This document shows, piece by piece, positions 50,582 through 60,118 of a stretch of DNA of 64,000 nt. This DNA comes from Bacteroides graminisolvens DSM 19988 = JCM 15093 (GTDB lineage Bacteria; Bacteroidota; Bacteroidia; Bacteroidales; Bacteroidaceae), in the NCBI RefSeq assembly GCF_000428125.1, contig NZ_ATZI01000006.1, positions 62,001-126,000 on the forward strand. Direction: 5' to 3'. The notes beneath the pieces are model-generated. The model saw nothing but the letters and a program-made list of their open reading frames with translations, was not told the DNA's origin and ran no database searches. How positions within the stretch are numbered: position 1 is the stretch's first letter; each line of letters starts with the position of its first letter. Made by a program: the position numbers and the translations under genes.

Positions 50582-51808
50582 ATGCAAGAAAACCCAAAAC
50601 ATATCAAAATAAGCGAATATAACTATTCTCTTCCAGAGGAACGCATCGCTAAATATCCGCTGACAGTAAGGGATGAGTCAAAACTACTCATTTACAACCG
50701 AGGCGAAATTACTCAGGATCACTTTTTGTCTCTACCGAATTATATTGATTCAAACGATTTAATGATTTTCAATAACACGAAAGTGATTCAGGCCAGACTT
50801 CATTTTCGTAAAGAAACAGGCGCATTAATTGAGATATTCTGCTTAGAACCAATATCACCTAACGACTATGTACTCAACTTCCAACAAACGGAACATGCAG
50901 CTTGGTTATGCATGATTGGAAATCTCAAGAAATGGAAAGAAGGAGTTTTACATAAAACAATTATTGTAAAAGGGACAGAAATGATGCTGACCGCTACACG
51001 CGGTGCAAATCACGGAACAAGTCATTGGGTCGATTTCAAGTGGAACAATCCAGGGATAACTTTTGCGGATATACTGGAAGAGTTCGGAGAGTTACCCATT
51101 CCTCCTTATCTTAACCGTGAAACAGAAGAAAAGGATAAAGAAACATATCAAACAGTTTACTCAAAAATAAAAGGATCCGTTGCGGCACCTACTGCAGGAC
51201 TACATTTTACGCCACGTGTATTTGAGGCCTTAGCTAATAAAAAAATAGAATGCGAGGAATTAACCCTTCATGTGGGAGCAGGAACATTTAAGCCTGTAAA
51301 GAGTGAAGAGATAGAAGGGCATGAAATGCATACAGAATATATTTCTGTATCACGAACCACCTTGAAGAAACTCATAGAACATCATGGAAAAGCAATTGCA
51401 GTAGGAACTACCTCAGTGCGCACATTGGAAAGTTTGTATCATATTGGCGTGAAATTATATAATAATCCGAATGCACAAGAAGAGGAACTACATGTACAAC
51501 AATGGCAGCCATACAATAAAAATTCAGAAGAAAATATTTCTGCCACTGAAGCATTGCAATGCATTGTAGACTACTTGGATAAACATCAGATGGAAGCATT
51601 ACATAGCAGCACTCAGATTATTATTGCTCCAGGTTATAACTATCGCATTGTAAAGGCTATGGTGACCAATTTCCACCAACCACAAAGCACTTTATTACTT
51701 CTTGTTTCAGCGTTTGTGAAAGGTAATTGGAAAGCCATATACAATTATGCATTGAAAAATGAATTCCGTTTCTTAAGCTACGGAGATTCTTCACTACTAA
51801 TTCCTTAA
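50582..51808 (+). CDS. queA: S-adenosylmethionine:tRNA ribosyltransferase-isomerase
   Basis: The 408-residue enzyme moves the ribosyl part of SAM to the queuosine precursor in tRNA. It has the family motifs YSLPEERIAKYPL, FNNTKVIQARL, SVAAPTAGLHFT, LTLHVGAGTFKPV, AVGTTSVRTLES, and the terminal NFHQPQSTLLLLVSAF. It is about 50 residues longer than E. coli QueA, with the extra sequence mainly in two regions (about 90-150 and 295-325). It leads a rightward run with NUDIX, pabB and pabC at short spacing. Confidence 0.94.
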   Translation: MQENPKHIKISEYNYSLPEERIAKYPLTVRDESKLLIYNRGEITQDHFLSLPNYIDSNDLMIFNNTKVIQARLHFRKETGALIEIFCLEPISPNDYVLNFQQTEHAAWLCMIGNLKKWKEGVLHKTIIVKGTEMMLTATRGANHGTSHWVDFKWNNPGITFADILEEFGELPIPPYLNRETEEKDKETYQTVYSKIKGSVAAPTAGLHFTPRVFEALANKKIECEELTLHVGAGTFKPVKSEEIEGHEMHTEYISVSRTTLKKLIEHHGKAIAVGTTSVRTLESLYHIGVKLYNNPNAQEEELHVQQWQPYNKNSEENISATEALQCIVDYLDKHQMEALHSSTQIIIAPGYNYRIVKAMVTNFHQPQSTLLLLVSAFVKGNWKAIYNYALKNEFRFLSYGDSSLLIP

Positions 51809-51815
51809 AATAAAG

Positions 51816-52319
51816 ATGAACAAAGATAATAACGAGGAACTATTTCCTTTAGTCGACGAAGAAGGCAACATAATCGGTGCTGCCACACGTGGTGAATGCC
51901 ACGATGGAAGCAAGAAACTACATCCGGTTATTCATTTGCACGTTTTTAACTCAAAAGGAGAACTTTACTTGCAAAAACGTCCTGAATGGAAAGATATTCA
52001 GCCCGGCAAGTGGGATACTTCCGTAGGCGGACATGTCGATCTTGGTGAAAGTGTCGAAATAGCGCTCAAGAGAGAAGCGCAGGAAGAGTTGGGTATCAGC
52101 GATTTCAAACCTGAAATTCTAGCACATTACATATTCGAATCAGAACGAGAACGAGAATTGGTTTTTGCGCACAAAACCATATATGACGGAGTTATAAATC
52201 CCAGCGAAGAACTTGACGGTGGTCGTTTCTGGAGTATTGATGAAATCAAAGAACATTTAGGAAAAGGCGTATTTACTCCCAACTTTGAAAGCGAGCTTCA
52301 GCGAATAAAACTTTTCTAA
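51816..52319 (+). CDS. NUDIX hydrolase
   Basis: The 167-residue protein has a full NUDIX box, GGHVDLGESVEIALKREAQEEL followed by GI (G-x5-E-x7-RE-x2-EE-x-G), placed near residues 70-92. The N-terminal NEELFPLVDEEGNIIGAATR and LHVFNSKGELYLQKRP resemble the YfcD/isopentenyl-diphosphate-isomerase-like NUDIX group. It should cleave a nucleoside diphosphate linked to another moiety; the substrate is unknown. It lies 7 bases after queA and 11 before pabB. Confidence 0.93.
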   Translation: MNKDNNEELFPLVDEEGNIIGAATRGECHDGSKKLHPVIHLHVFNSKGELYLQKRPEWKDIQPGKWDTSVGGHVDLGESVEIALKREAQEELGISDFKPEILAHYIFESERERELVFAHKTIYDGVINPSEELDGGRFWSIDEIKEHLGKGVFTPNFESELQRIKLF

Positions 52320-52330
52320 ACAAGACAACC

Positions 52331-53317
52331 ATGCGATTGTACAATAGGATCAATGCTATTAAACGTATCAATCAACTTGCCGGAAAAGGTGTTCCGTTTG
52401 TTTTTCTCATCAACTTTGAACATAATTGTTCATACATTGAAGAAACAAACGCAATAGATACCGACGAACTGTTGTATCAGTTTGGTACTAAAACGAATTA
52501 CCAGCATACAAATACACCAGTTAAACCTCATCCTATTGTATGGAGTCCTAGTCCAATACCTTTCGAAGAATATCAAAAAGCATTCCATCAAGTGAAAAAC
52601 AACATCTTAAAAGGAAATAGCTTTTTGGCAAACCTTACTTGTATAACACCAGTGGAATCTAACTTAAGCTTAGATGATATTTTTATTCATTCTGAGGCAA
52701 CCTATAAAATCAGGTTAGCTAACCATTTTGTATGTTTCTCACCAGAAACTTTCATTAAAATCAATAACGGCATTATTAGTAGCTACCCCATGAAAGGAAC
52801 TATTCGAGCTGACCTTCCCCGCGCAGCCGAAAAGCTATTGGAAGATGAGAAAGAGATGGCCGAACATGCCACAATTACTGATCTCATCCGTAATGACCTC
52901 AGCATGGTTGCTCACAAAGTTTCAGTGACCCGCTACCGCTATATTGACAAACTCACAACCAACAGCGGAAAGATCCTACAAACCAGCACGGAAATAACAG
53001 GTAGATTACCTGATAACTATCATCAAAATTTAGGAAACATATTATTTAGACTACTCCCTGCTGGTTCTATTACCGGTGCACCTAAAAAGAAAACAACCGA
53101 AATTATAAAAGAAGCCGAGAACTATGATCGAGGATTTTACACCGGAATAGCCGGTTATTTTGACGGTTTTTCTTTAGATTCAACAGTTATGATTCGCTTT
53201 GTTGAATTGCAAAACGGCAAACTTTATTTTAAAAGCGGAGGTGGAATTACTTGTCAAAGTAATGCAATAAGCGAATATCAAGAAATGATTCAGAAAATAT
53301 ATGTGCCAATTTATTGA
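52331..53317 (+). CDS. pabB: Aminodeoxychorismate synthase component I (short form)
   Basis: The 328-residue enzyme aminates chorismate on the way to p-aminobenzoate and folate. Chorismate-enzyme motifs are intact: GNSFLANLTC, FVCFSPETFIKI, SYPMKGTIRADLPRAAEKLL, the catalytic PAGSITGAPKKKTTEII, and YTGIAGYFDGF. It is shorter than the usual 450 residues because the N-terminal sub-domain is cut back. It overlaps pabC by 17 bases. No glutaminase subunit (PabA) is present in the window. Confidence 0.9.
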   Translation: MRLYNRINAIKRINQLAGKGVPFVFLINFEHNCSYIEETNAIDTDELLYQFGTKTNYQHTNTPVKPHPIVWSPSPIPFEEYQKAFHQVKNNILKGNSFLANLTCITPVESNLSLDDIFIHSEATYKIRLANHFVCFSPETFIKINNGIISSYPMKGTIRADLPRAAEKLLEDEKEMAEHATITDLIRNDLSMVAHKVSVTRYRYIDKLTTNSGKILQTSTEITGRLPDNYHQNLGNILFRLLPAGSITGAPKKKTTEIIKEAENYDRGFYTGIAGYFDGFSLDSTVMIRFVELQNGKLYFKSGGGITCQSNAISEYQEMIQKIYVPIY

Positions 53318-53924
53318 AACCATACGAATTGAAAATGGAGTTATTCATAATCTTGAATATCATAATCAACGATTTAACTCCACACGTCGACATTTTTTTC
53401 CGCATGCTATCGACCTTGATTTAGGTACTTCTATTAAAGTACCTTCTGAAGGAGGAAGAATAAAATGTCGTATTCTATACAACGAAGAAATATGTGAAAT
53501 CACATATACCCCTTATACATTACGACACATACATTCATTACAAATGATTCATTGTAATAGTCTGAATTATCGATATAAAAGTTCTTCTCGAAATGAATTA
53601 AACGCTTTATTTGCTCAGCGTAATAGCTGTGACGATGTGTTAATTGTGAAAAATGGTATGCTAACTGACACCTCCATTGCCAATATAGCAGTCAGTAATG
53701 GATCTCAATGGTTTACCCCCGCTAAACCTCTATTGGAAGGAACGCAAAGGGCGTTTCTTATCAACAAAGGAATAGTTATTCCAAAAGATATTATTGTCGA
53801 AGATATTTTTTGTTATAAAAAGATAGCCCTGTTCAATGCCCTAATCCCCTTCGGAGAATTAATCATCCCCATTACTCCTCAGACTATCGTCCGTAGTTCA
53901 GAAAACAATAAGCTATCTGAATAA
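53301..53924 (+). CDS. pabC: Class IV aminotransferase, probable aminodeoxychorismate lyase
   Basis: The 207-residue PLP protein is of the fold type IV aminotransferase/ADC lyase family. It starts MCQFIETIRIENGVIHNLEY. The PLP lysine is most likely in LNYRYKSSSRNEL. DVLIVKNGMLTDTSIANIAV is the cofactor-binding strand, and PLLEGTQRAFL follows. It is shorter than the usual 270 residues. Overlap with pabB suggests it releases pyruvate to form p-aminobenzoate, supplying the folate pathway that also uses folB at 31776. A terminator follows. Confidence 0.85.
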   Translation: MCQFIETIRIENGVIHNLEYHNQRFNSTRRHFFPHAIDLDLGTSIKVPSEGGRIKCRILYNEEICEITYTPYTLRHIHSLQMIHCNSLNYRYKSSSRNELNALFAQRNSCDDVLIVKNGMLTDTSIANIAVSNGSQWFTPAKPLLEGTQRAFLINKGIVIPKDIIVEDIFCYKKIALFNALIPFGELIIPITPQTIVRSSENNKLSE

Positions 53925-53958
53925 TAGAAAGGTGCCCATTATATGGCACCTTTCTATT
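53923..53958. terminator. Bidirectional terminator between pabC and glmM
   Basis: A 14-bp perfect stem (AATAGAAAGGTGCC / GGCACCTTTCTATT) has an 8-base loop between convergent genes; the left arm overlaps the pabC stop. Confidence 0.75.
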
Positions 53959-53980
53959 CAATCAATTGTACGTATACAGA

Positions 53981-55369
53981 TTATTTAGCTAATTCGTTTA
54001 TGACATTCATGATTTTCTGCCCAATTTCTTCGGCTGCTTCCATCGTAGAGCCTTCGCTATACACTCGAATAATCGGTTCCGTATTGCTTTTGCGCAAATG
54101 CACCCACTTATCTGCAAAATCAATTTTCACACCATCAATATCGTTTATCTCCTCGTCTCGATATATCTCTTTTACTTTAGCCAGAATAGCATCTACATCA
54201 ATTTCCGGAGTAAGGTCTACCCTATTTTTAGCAATAAAATAAGGAGGATACGTGGCGCGTAGTTCACTAACTTTTTTCCCTTCATGGGCCAGATGACTAA
54301 GGAATAACGCAATTCCTACCAAAGCATCACGTCCATAATGACTTTCCGGATAAATAACTCCGCCGTTGCCTTCACCTCCTATTATAGCATGAGTTTCCTT
54401 CATCTTGGTTACCACATTCACTTCACCCACTGCAGATGCATAATATTCCATTCCATATTTGCGGGTTACATCACGTAATGCTCTAGTTGAACTCAAATTT
54501 GAAACCGTATTACCGGGGGTATGCCTCAATACATAATCCGCCACAGTAACTAACGTATATTCTTCTCCATACATAGTGCCATCTTCAGAAATCATAGCTA
54601 ATCTGTCAACATCAGGGTCAACGACAAAAGCCACATCCGCTTTTCCTTCTTTCATCAGATTCATAATGTCGCCCAGATTCTTTTCTAGCGGTTCAGGGTT
54701 ATGGGCAAAGTGTCCGGTAGGATCGCAATATAATTTTTCAATTGACTTGACTCCCAACTGTTCAAGCAACTGAGGTAGGATAATACCCCCAACCGAGTTT
54801 ACACAGTCTATTGCCACCCGGAATCCAGCCTTTCTGATGGCATCAACGTCTACTAACTTCAACGCCAACACACTATCAATATGTTTTTGGTTATAAGTGA
54901 GGTCCTGTCTGTAAGTTCCCAGTTTATCAACTTCTGCATAACAAAAATCTTCAGCCTCAGCAATACGCAAAACCTCGCTTCCCTCCTCCGCATTCAGAAA
55001 TTCGCCATCTTCATTGAGTAATTTCAAGGCATTCCATTGTTTGGGATTATGCGATGCAGTAAGAATAATACCGCCACAAGCTACTTCCATGGTTACAGCT
55101 AACTCGGTCGTTGGAGTGGAAGCCAAATCAATATCAACAACATCCCAGCCCATTCCCATGAGTGTCCCTACAACCACATTCTTCACCATTTCCCCCGAGA
55201 TACGGGCGTCACGTCCTACAACGATTTTATTACTACTACCCTTACAAGCTCTTCGAATTAAAGTAGCATAAGCCGAAGTAAATTTAACTATATCAAGCGG
55301 ATTAAGTCCTTCACCTGTTACCCCGCCGATGGTACCTCGAATGCCGGAAATTGATTTTATTAATGTCAT
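53981..55369 (-). CDS. glmM: Phosphoglucosamine mutase
   Basis: The 462-residue enzyme belongs to the phosphohexomutase family; it interconverts glucosamine-6- and -1-phosphate for UDP-GlcNAc, peptidoglycan and LPS. The phosphoserine is Ser106 in IILTASHNPKQWNALK; the metal-binding loop is VDPDVDRLAMIS; the sugar-binding GEGNGGVIYPES and the phosphate-binding RKSNTEPIIRVYSE follow. GlmM and phosphomannomutase activity are hard to separate by sequence. A lipoprotein gene lies 28 bases upstream and may be co-transcribed. Confidence 0.88.
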   Translation of the reverse strand: MTLIKSISGIRGTIGGVTGEGLNPLDIVKFTSAYATLIRRACKGSSNKIVVGRDARISGEMVKNVVVGTLMGMGWDVVDIDLASTPTTELAVTMEVACGGIILTASHNPKQWNALKLLNEDGEFLNAEEGSEVLRIAEAEDFCYAEVDKLGTYRQDLTYNQKHIDSVLALKLVDVDAIRKAGFRVAIDCVNSVGGIILPQLLEQLGVKSIEKLYCDPTGHFAHNPEPLEKNLGDIMNLMKEGKADVAFVVDPDVDRLAMISEDGTMYGEEYTLVTVADYVLRHTPGNTVSNLSSTRALRDVTRKYGMEYYASAVGEVNVVTKMKETHAIIGGEGNGGVIYPESHYGRDALVGIALFLSHLAHEGKKVSELRATYPPYFIAKNRVDLTPEIDVDAILAKVKEIYRDEEINDIDGVKIDFADKWVHLRKSNTEPIIRVYSEGSTMEAAEEIGQKIMNVINELAK

Positions 55370-55397
55370 AGTTTATCGGTTTTAAAAAATTAGGTCC

Positions 55398-55991
55398 TTA
55401 GTAAATTTGGAATTTTCTGATGTCATAGAAATAGGGATATACATATCTTAAAGAGGCATCATGTCCCATTTTGGAAGGAACAATTAGCTTCACATGAGCG
55501 CGATCGGTCACGTACTTCAAAGCCAATAACCATCCTGAAGGAACAGCAGTCCCATATGCAGTCAACATGCTGCCGTAGGTAAACAGACCTGAAGCTGTAG
55601 TACCCGAAAGAGAATATCGAAATTCATCTACCCATCCGTCAACGTCATAGTTAGACACAGATGTTGTATCCTGAGACATGATATCATATTCCATGAAACG
55701 AACCAGTACTATATCATTATTTTTAATGGAATCTCCGGTTCCTTTATAAACAATTTGCATGTACACACCACCTGAAAGAGCCACATACTCGTTCGTTTTC
55801 AAATCCGTTGTATTGCCTTTAGCCTCGAAATCAGCCAGCGAAAGCACTTTAATATTGTTTTTGGAAATAAAATCTTTGATGGCATTATCCTCATCTTCAA
55901 GCTGTTCTGCGTAAGTTTTGGTATCATCGCACGCCTGAAACATAAATCCCAAACACAATAAGGTAACAAATAACAAAGTAAGTTTTTTCAT
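55398..55991 (-). CDS. DUF4827-type lipoprotein
   Basis: The 197-residue protein has a lipoprotein signal (MKKLTLLFVTLLCLGFMFQAC, Cys21). After a helical stretch (YAEQLEDEDNAIKDFISKNNI) the mature part has an FKBP-like arrangement (YMQIVYKGTGDSIKNNDIVLV, SGWLLALKYV, VKLIVPSKMGHD), as in the Bacteroidetes DUF4827 family. Whether it has prolyl isomerase activity is unknown. It reads from a TATTTTTG box at 56014-56021 and is followed closely by glmM. Confidence 0.82.
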   Translation of the reverse strand: MKKLTLLFVTLLCLGFMFQACDDTKTYAEQLEDEDNAIKDFISKNNIKVLSLADFEAKGNTTDLKTNEYVALSGGVYMQIVYKGTGDSIKNNDIVLVRFMEYDIMSQDTTSVSNYDVDGWVDEFRYSLSGTTASGLFTYGSMLTAYGTAVPSGWLLALKYVTDRAHVKLIVPSKMGHDASLRYVYPYFYDIRKFQIY

Positions 55992-56013
55992 TTTCTCTAT
56001 ATAATAAGTAAGG

Positions 56014-56021
56014 CAAAAATA
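56014..56021 (-). promoter_or_regulatory. -7 box of the lipoprotein-glmM unit
   Basis: TATTTTTG on the minus strand fits TAnnTTTG, 23 bases before the lipoprotein ATG. Confidence 0.65.
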
Positions 56022-56118
56022 TTCTATTTTAATTGAAAGTTAAAAATATCGGCATAAACTTCTGAAATATTAACCTTTAAAGCAATACTTTTAACCGTTG
56101 CGTTGCTAAATATGCAGT

Positions 56119-57150
56119 TTAAGCGTTGAGCAACTCCTTGTATCTTTCCAATCCATCTTCAAAGACAGCTCTCGCCTCTTCCAACGTTCCGCAAAACTCT
56201 CCTCCCGAAGCGTTCAAATGACCGCCCCCATTAAAGAAATCGGCCGCAAATTTATTGCAAGGAAAGGTACCTACAGAGCGCAAAGATATCTTAATCATCT
56301 GCTTCTCAGTATCTTCACGCAAGAAACAAGTAAAACAAACATCTTTAATCGACAAAGGAATATTAACGAAACCTTCGCTATCACCCTTTATATAGTCAAA
56401 TTTGCCTTGTTCTTCTTTTGATAAAGAAATAAGAGCTGCATGATGTTCTTTGTACACATGCATATTAGAAAGAATATATCCCATCAGTCGAAGCCGACTT
56501 TCGGAGTACGTATTATACACTTTACGGTAAATATCATCCTTATCTATTCCCTTTGACAGCAACTCACTTATAATAAAATAGATCTCTCTGTTATTAGAAT
56601 TATAAGTGAATCCTCCCGTGTCTGTCATCATTCCCGTATAAATACATTCTGCTCCTTCCAGAGTGATATCTTCAAAGTATCCCATGCGACAAATCAGACG
56701 GAATACAAGTTCGGAAGTAGAAGATATCTCAGGATGAGAAATAACGATCTCGCAAAATGATTCGGGATGTAAATGATGATCAACCATTATTTTCCGTGCT
56801 TTGGAAGCCAACACAACATCACCTAACTCTTCTATTCGTTTGATAGCATTAAAATCCAAACAAACAATCACATCAGCCTCCGTTATAAGGCGATCAGCAA
56901 AGTCTTTATAACGATCATAAAGCACAACCTCCTTGGCCCCGGGCATCCATTTCAAAAAATCAGGAAAGGCATTAGGGACAACAACATGCACCGTTTTCTC
57001 TTGTGACTCAAGAAAATGCATCAATCCCAATGAAGAACCAATAGCATCGCCATCCGGTGAAACATGTGATACAATGACAATACTCTCTGAGCGTTCAAAC
57101 CACTTGGTAAAATGATCTATTTTAGTTTGATCTATAATTTTGCTTAGCAT
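56119..57150 (-). CDS. DHH-family phosphoesterase (NrnA/pAp phosphatase type)
   Basis: The 343-residue protein has the DHH motifs: VSHVSPDGDAIGSSLGLM (metal site), VCLDFN, MVDHHLHPES, MMTDTGGFTY, and a DHHA1 domain with the substrate-binding FFNGGGHLNASGGEF. NrnA-type enzymes degrade very short oligoribonucleotides and 3'-phosphoadenosine 5'-phosphate. The frame extends 11 codons further up, but a TACTTTTG box at 57172-57179 makes ATG 57150 (MLSKIIDQTKIDHF) the better start. Confidence 0.9.
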   Translation of the reverse strand: MLSKIIDQTKIDHFTKWFERSESIVIVSHVSPDGDAIGSSLGLMHFLESQEKTVHVVVPNAFPDFLKWMPGAKEVVLYDRYKDFADRLITEADVIVCLDFNAIKRIEELGDVVLASKARKIMVDHHLHPESFCEIVISHPEISSTSELVFRLICRMGYFEDITLEGAECIYTGMMTDTGGFTYNSNNREIYFIISELLSKGIDKDDIYRKVYNTYSESRLRLMGYILSNMHVYKEHHAALISLSKEEQGKFDYIKGDSEGFVNIPLSIKDVCFTCFLREDTEKQMIKISLRSVGTFPCNKFAADFFNGGGHLNASGGEFCGTLEEARAVFEDGLERYKELLNA

Positions 57151-57171
57151 ACTATTCTTATAAATGATTGG

Positions 57172-57179
57172 CAAAAGTA
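57172..57179 (-). promoter_or_regulatory. -7 box of the DHH gene
   Basis: TACTTTTG on the minus strand fits TAnnTTTG, 22 bases before the ATG at 57150. Confidence 0.65.
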
Positions 57180-57196
57180 ACAAAATATTTCCTCAA

Positions 57197-59272
57197 TCAG
57201 ATCAAAAAGGTAACAGAACCTTTCTCAGCCAAAGAAATAAAGTGAATTCCCAATGCGGTACATTCATCAGTGAGAGTCTTTTGACGAGAACCAGCCAAAG
57301 AACCATCAATCAATACAACGCTAACCTTAAATAGTTCTGTTAGTTCTTTTATTGTCCCTTTATAACCTTTACAAACATATAGATAATCAATTCTAAGTCG
57401 GCTATCAGCCGATGAAAGCGCCCAACCGCTAGTGCGCATGAAGCAAATCCTCTTCCCGCAAAAATTGTACATTCGATTTGGCAAAAAAACGTTTTGATTG
57501 ATAGGAGTCTCACGCATAGCAACAGGGGTTTCCAGTTGCAACCGGCTCCAATGACGGTTCATAACTTGATGCATTCGTTTGTTAGTTGGCACAGTATCTG
57601 CATAAGCAAGCAGTGAACTACCATCGGACCTGATAATATGTGCAGTGGCACAACCCGGTATGTTGTAAAATGCAATACTGTTTCGGGGGTGATCTTGCAA
57701 ACGCATCACGAAATGATAACTACACAAAGAAAGCAGTAAAGTTAATGCGCAAATCAATGTTTTGGCCTCTTTGTTATAAAAGAAACGTACTCCGAAAAAA
57801 AGTAAAAGGTAAATAACAGGTACTTCCAATGTGTAAACCCATACCGACTCTAGTGAAGAGTAAGGCAAATGTTCCACCCAGCGCACCGAACTATTGAGAA
57901 AATCAAGTGCTTGTTTCAACAGCCAAACAATCCATTGTTGGATGAAAGGTAGTGGAATAAAAAGGAAAAAGGCAATTGACAAGTACATTATAACGGAGGC
58001 CAGAGGTATCACCAGCAAGTTAGTCAATAAGAAATGGGTAGAGAAGCGTGAAAAATAATAAAGTACCAAAGGAGCGGTACCTATCTGAGCAGCTAGCGAG
58101 ACCGATAGTATACCCCATACATAACGTAGCAATTTATGTTTGGGGGTAATTCTATTATATATTAATGGATGAATAAACAAAATAGCAGTAACTGCTACGA
58201 ATGAGAGTTGAAAGCCAACATCGAAAAGCCAGCAAGGAGAAACCAGTAACATCATAAAAGCCGCTGCCGATAGGCTATTTAGCGAAAACAGGCGTCCGTT
58301 GGCCAAAGTAGAGAGAGCAAAGAAGGAAAACATGACAGCCGATCGAACCACTGAAGGAGACAAGCCAGCTATAAATGCAAATAGCCATAACACAGCAATG
58401 ATAACTACAGCACGTACTATTTTCAATTTAAATGAACGTGAGAATCCCCGCATTAAAAACAATAGCAAGCCATACAAGAATCCCACATGCAAGCCTGAGA
58501 GAGCAAGCACGTGACTGGCTCCAGAAATAGAGAAACTCTCACGAATACTATCACTCAAATCATCTTTGTAACCAATGGTTAGTGCTGAAAGAACAGCATA
58601 CTGATCTGATAAAAAATTCTGTTGGCGATAAAGGTTCAATAAGCCATGTTGCCAATCGGAAGCGATCTGTCGCAATGATCTGCTATCCGTATGCCCGTTT
58701 TTCTTCCAACTGCCTGATGCAATAAATGCTGTACCGCTAATACCTTGATGCAAGAGATAACGAGAATAGTTGAATTCATCAGGATTCCCATTATTTTTCG
58801 GTAGTGAAATCTTGCTGCGAATAAGTAGCTCATCACCACGCTTTAGCGTTTTGCTAAGTGAATCTTTTGAAAAATACAAAAGTATTTTTTCGCCGGTCGG
58901 CTGTAAAGAGGCCGAAAACAAAAGGCTTTTTTCCTTTTCCTGTACGTGATTCGTTAACACAACACGAGAAGTAGCTTCTTCTATAGGAAATGCAGCAACT
59001 ACCTTCTCTAAATGAAAACTACAGACTGCCATTCCTAACGTCAGAAAAAAGACATAAACGCCTGCACCAAACAACCAACGAAAAGTGTACTTCCGGCAAA
59101 AGAAGCCTGATAGCAACAAGAAGAAAGATAGAAGAAACAAACAGAAAAGAAACCCCAACAACACAGAACGGTGAGCCTCAAAGAGATAATCGGCCATAGC
59201 TATCCCACTGGCTAGCGGAATAAACAAACGCAAAAAAACATGTTGATGCAAAAAAGCCAGCTGAGGAACCAC
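57197..59272 (-). CDS. ComEC/Rec2-family membrane protein
   Basis: The 691-residue protein has three N-terminal membrane segments, a soluble OB-like DUF4131 region (about 95-200; VQEKEKSLLFSASLQPTGEK), then the Competence domain with many helices and the conserved ASHVLALSGLHVGFLYG and SPSVVRSAVMFSF. The C-terminal 200 residues are where other ComEC proteins carry a metallo-beta-lactamase domain; here I see no HxHxDH motif, so that part is degenerate or different. ComEC forms the DNA channel in natural transformation; activity here is not shown. It ends 14 bases after the upstream boundary of the DHH gene. Confidence 0.88.
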   Translation of the reverse strand: MVPQLAFLHQHVFLRLFIPLASGIAMADYLFEAHRSVLLGFLFCLFLLSFFLLLSGFFCRKYTFRWLFGAGVYVFFLTLGMAVCSFHLEKVVAAFPIEEATSRVVLTNHVQEKEKSLLFSASLQPTGEKILLYFSKDSLSKTLKRGDELLIRSKISLPKNNGNPDEFNYSRYLLHQGISGTAFIASGSWKKNGHTDSRSLRQIASDWQHGLLNLYRQQNFLSDQYAVLSALTIGYKDDLSDSIRESFSISGASHVLALSGLHVGFLYGLLLFLMRGFSRSFKLKIVRAVVIIAVLWLFAFIAGLSPSVVRSAVMFSFFALSTLANGRLFSLNSLSAAAFMMLLVSPCWLFDVGFQLSFVAVTAILFIHPLIYNRITPKHKLLRYVWGILSVSLAAQIGTAPLVLYYFSRFSTHFLLTNLLVIPLASVIMYLSIAFFLFIPLPFIQQWIVWLLKQALDFLNSSVRWVEHLPYSSLESVWVYTLEVPVIYLLLFFGVRFFYNKEAKTLICALTLLLSLCSYHFVMRLQDHPRNSIAFYNIPGCATAHIIRSDGSSLLAYADTVPTNKRMHQVMNRHWSRLQLETPVAMRETPINQNVFLPNRMYNFCGKRICFMRTSGWALSSADSRLRIDYLYVCKGYKGTIKELTELFKVSVVLIDGSLAGSRQKTLTDECTALGIHFISLAEKGSVTFLI

Positions 59273-59281
59273 AGGCTTATA

Positions 59282-59932
59282 TTATAGATTCTTTAAATCA
59301 ACAATCATCCTTCTGGGATCGGGTGCACTAAAAATGGCACTTCCGGCAACCAGTACATCTGCTCCTGCCTCAACTAACAGAGCACCCGTTTCTTTGTTGA
59401 CTCCACCATCCACTTCAATCAAAGCTTTTGAGCCAGTTTCTTCAATCAATGCACGTAATTCTTTCACTTTATCAACAGAGTGCTCAATGAATTTCTGTCC
59501 GCCAAAGCCCGGATTTACGCTCATAATGAGTACCATATATACATCACGAATAATATCTTTCAGCAAAGAAACCGGTGTGCCCGGATTGATTGTTACCGCA
59601 GGCTCCATACCCGCTTCACGAATCTGCTGTATCACCCGATGGATGTGGGGACATGCCTCGTAATGCACATTCATTACATGTGCACCCAGTGCCTTTACCT
59701 CATTGACAAATTTTTCGGGATTCACAATCATCAAATGCACATCAAGCGGTTTCTCGCTCAATTCGGCAACAAACTTCAACACAGGAAAGCCAAAAGAAAT
59801 ATTGGGAACAAAAACTCCGTCCATTATATCAATATGTATCCACTCTGCTTCACTGTTATTAATCATTTCAATGTCTTTTGCCAGGTATGCGAAATTCGCC
59901 GATAAAATAGATGGGGCTATAATTGGTTTCAT
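59282..59932 (-). CDS. rpe: Ribulose-phosphate 3-epimerase
   Basis: The 216-residue TIM-barrel enzyme interconverts ribulose-5- and xylulose-5-phosphate in the pentose phosphate pathway. It has the metal/catalytic motifs IIAPSILSANFAYLAKDI, WIHIDIMDGVFVPNISFG, LDVHLMIVNPEKF, VLIMSVNPGFGGQKFIEH, and ALIEVDGGVNKETG. The ATG at 59932 is used because the longer start (59956) would coincide with the transcript start given by the TATTTTTG box at 59962-59969. comEC follows after nine bases and is probably co-transcribed. Confidence 0.96.
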   Translation of the reverse strand: MKPIIAPSILSANFAYLAKDIEMINNSEAEWIHIDIMDGVFVPNISFGFPVLKFVAELSEKPLDVHLMIVNPEKFVNEVKALGAHVMNVHYEACPHIHRVIQQIREAGMEPAVTINPGTPVSLLKDIIRDVYMVLIMSVNPGFGGQKFIEHSVDKVKELRALIEETGSKALIEVDGGVNKETGALLVEAGADVLVAGSAIFSAPDPRRMIVDLKNL

Positions 59933-59961
59933 AATTGCAGTTGTTTTTAATTTCATAAATA

Positions 59962-59969
59962 CAAAAATA
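59962..59969 (-). promoter_or_regulatory. -7 box of rpe-comEC
   Basis: TATTTTTG on the minus strand fits TAnnTTTG, 30 bases before the rpe ATG at 59932. Confidence 0.65.
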
Positions 59970-60118
59970 CATGATTGTTTTTAGATTACGACATGAAGTA
60001 AGACAAAAACACATAGTAAACCTCAAAAAGAATGAACTTAGCTAACTTAGCGCACATGTAACTCCGCCAACGGATACTTGCACAAGTGTCGTTTTGCCTC
60101 ATAAAAAGTATAAAATAA

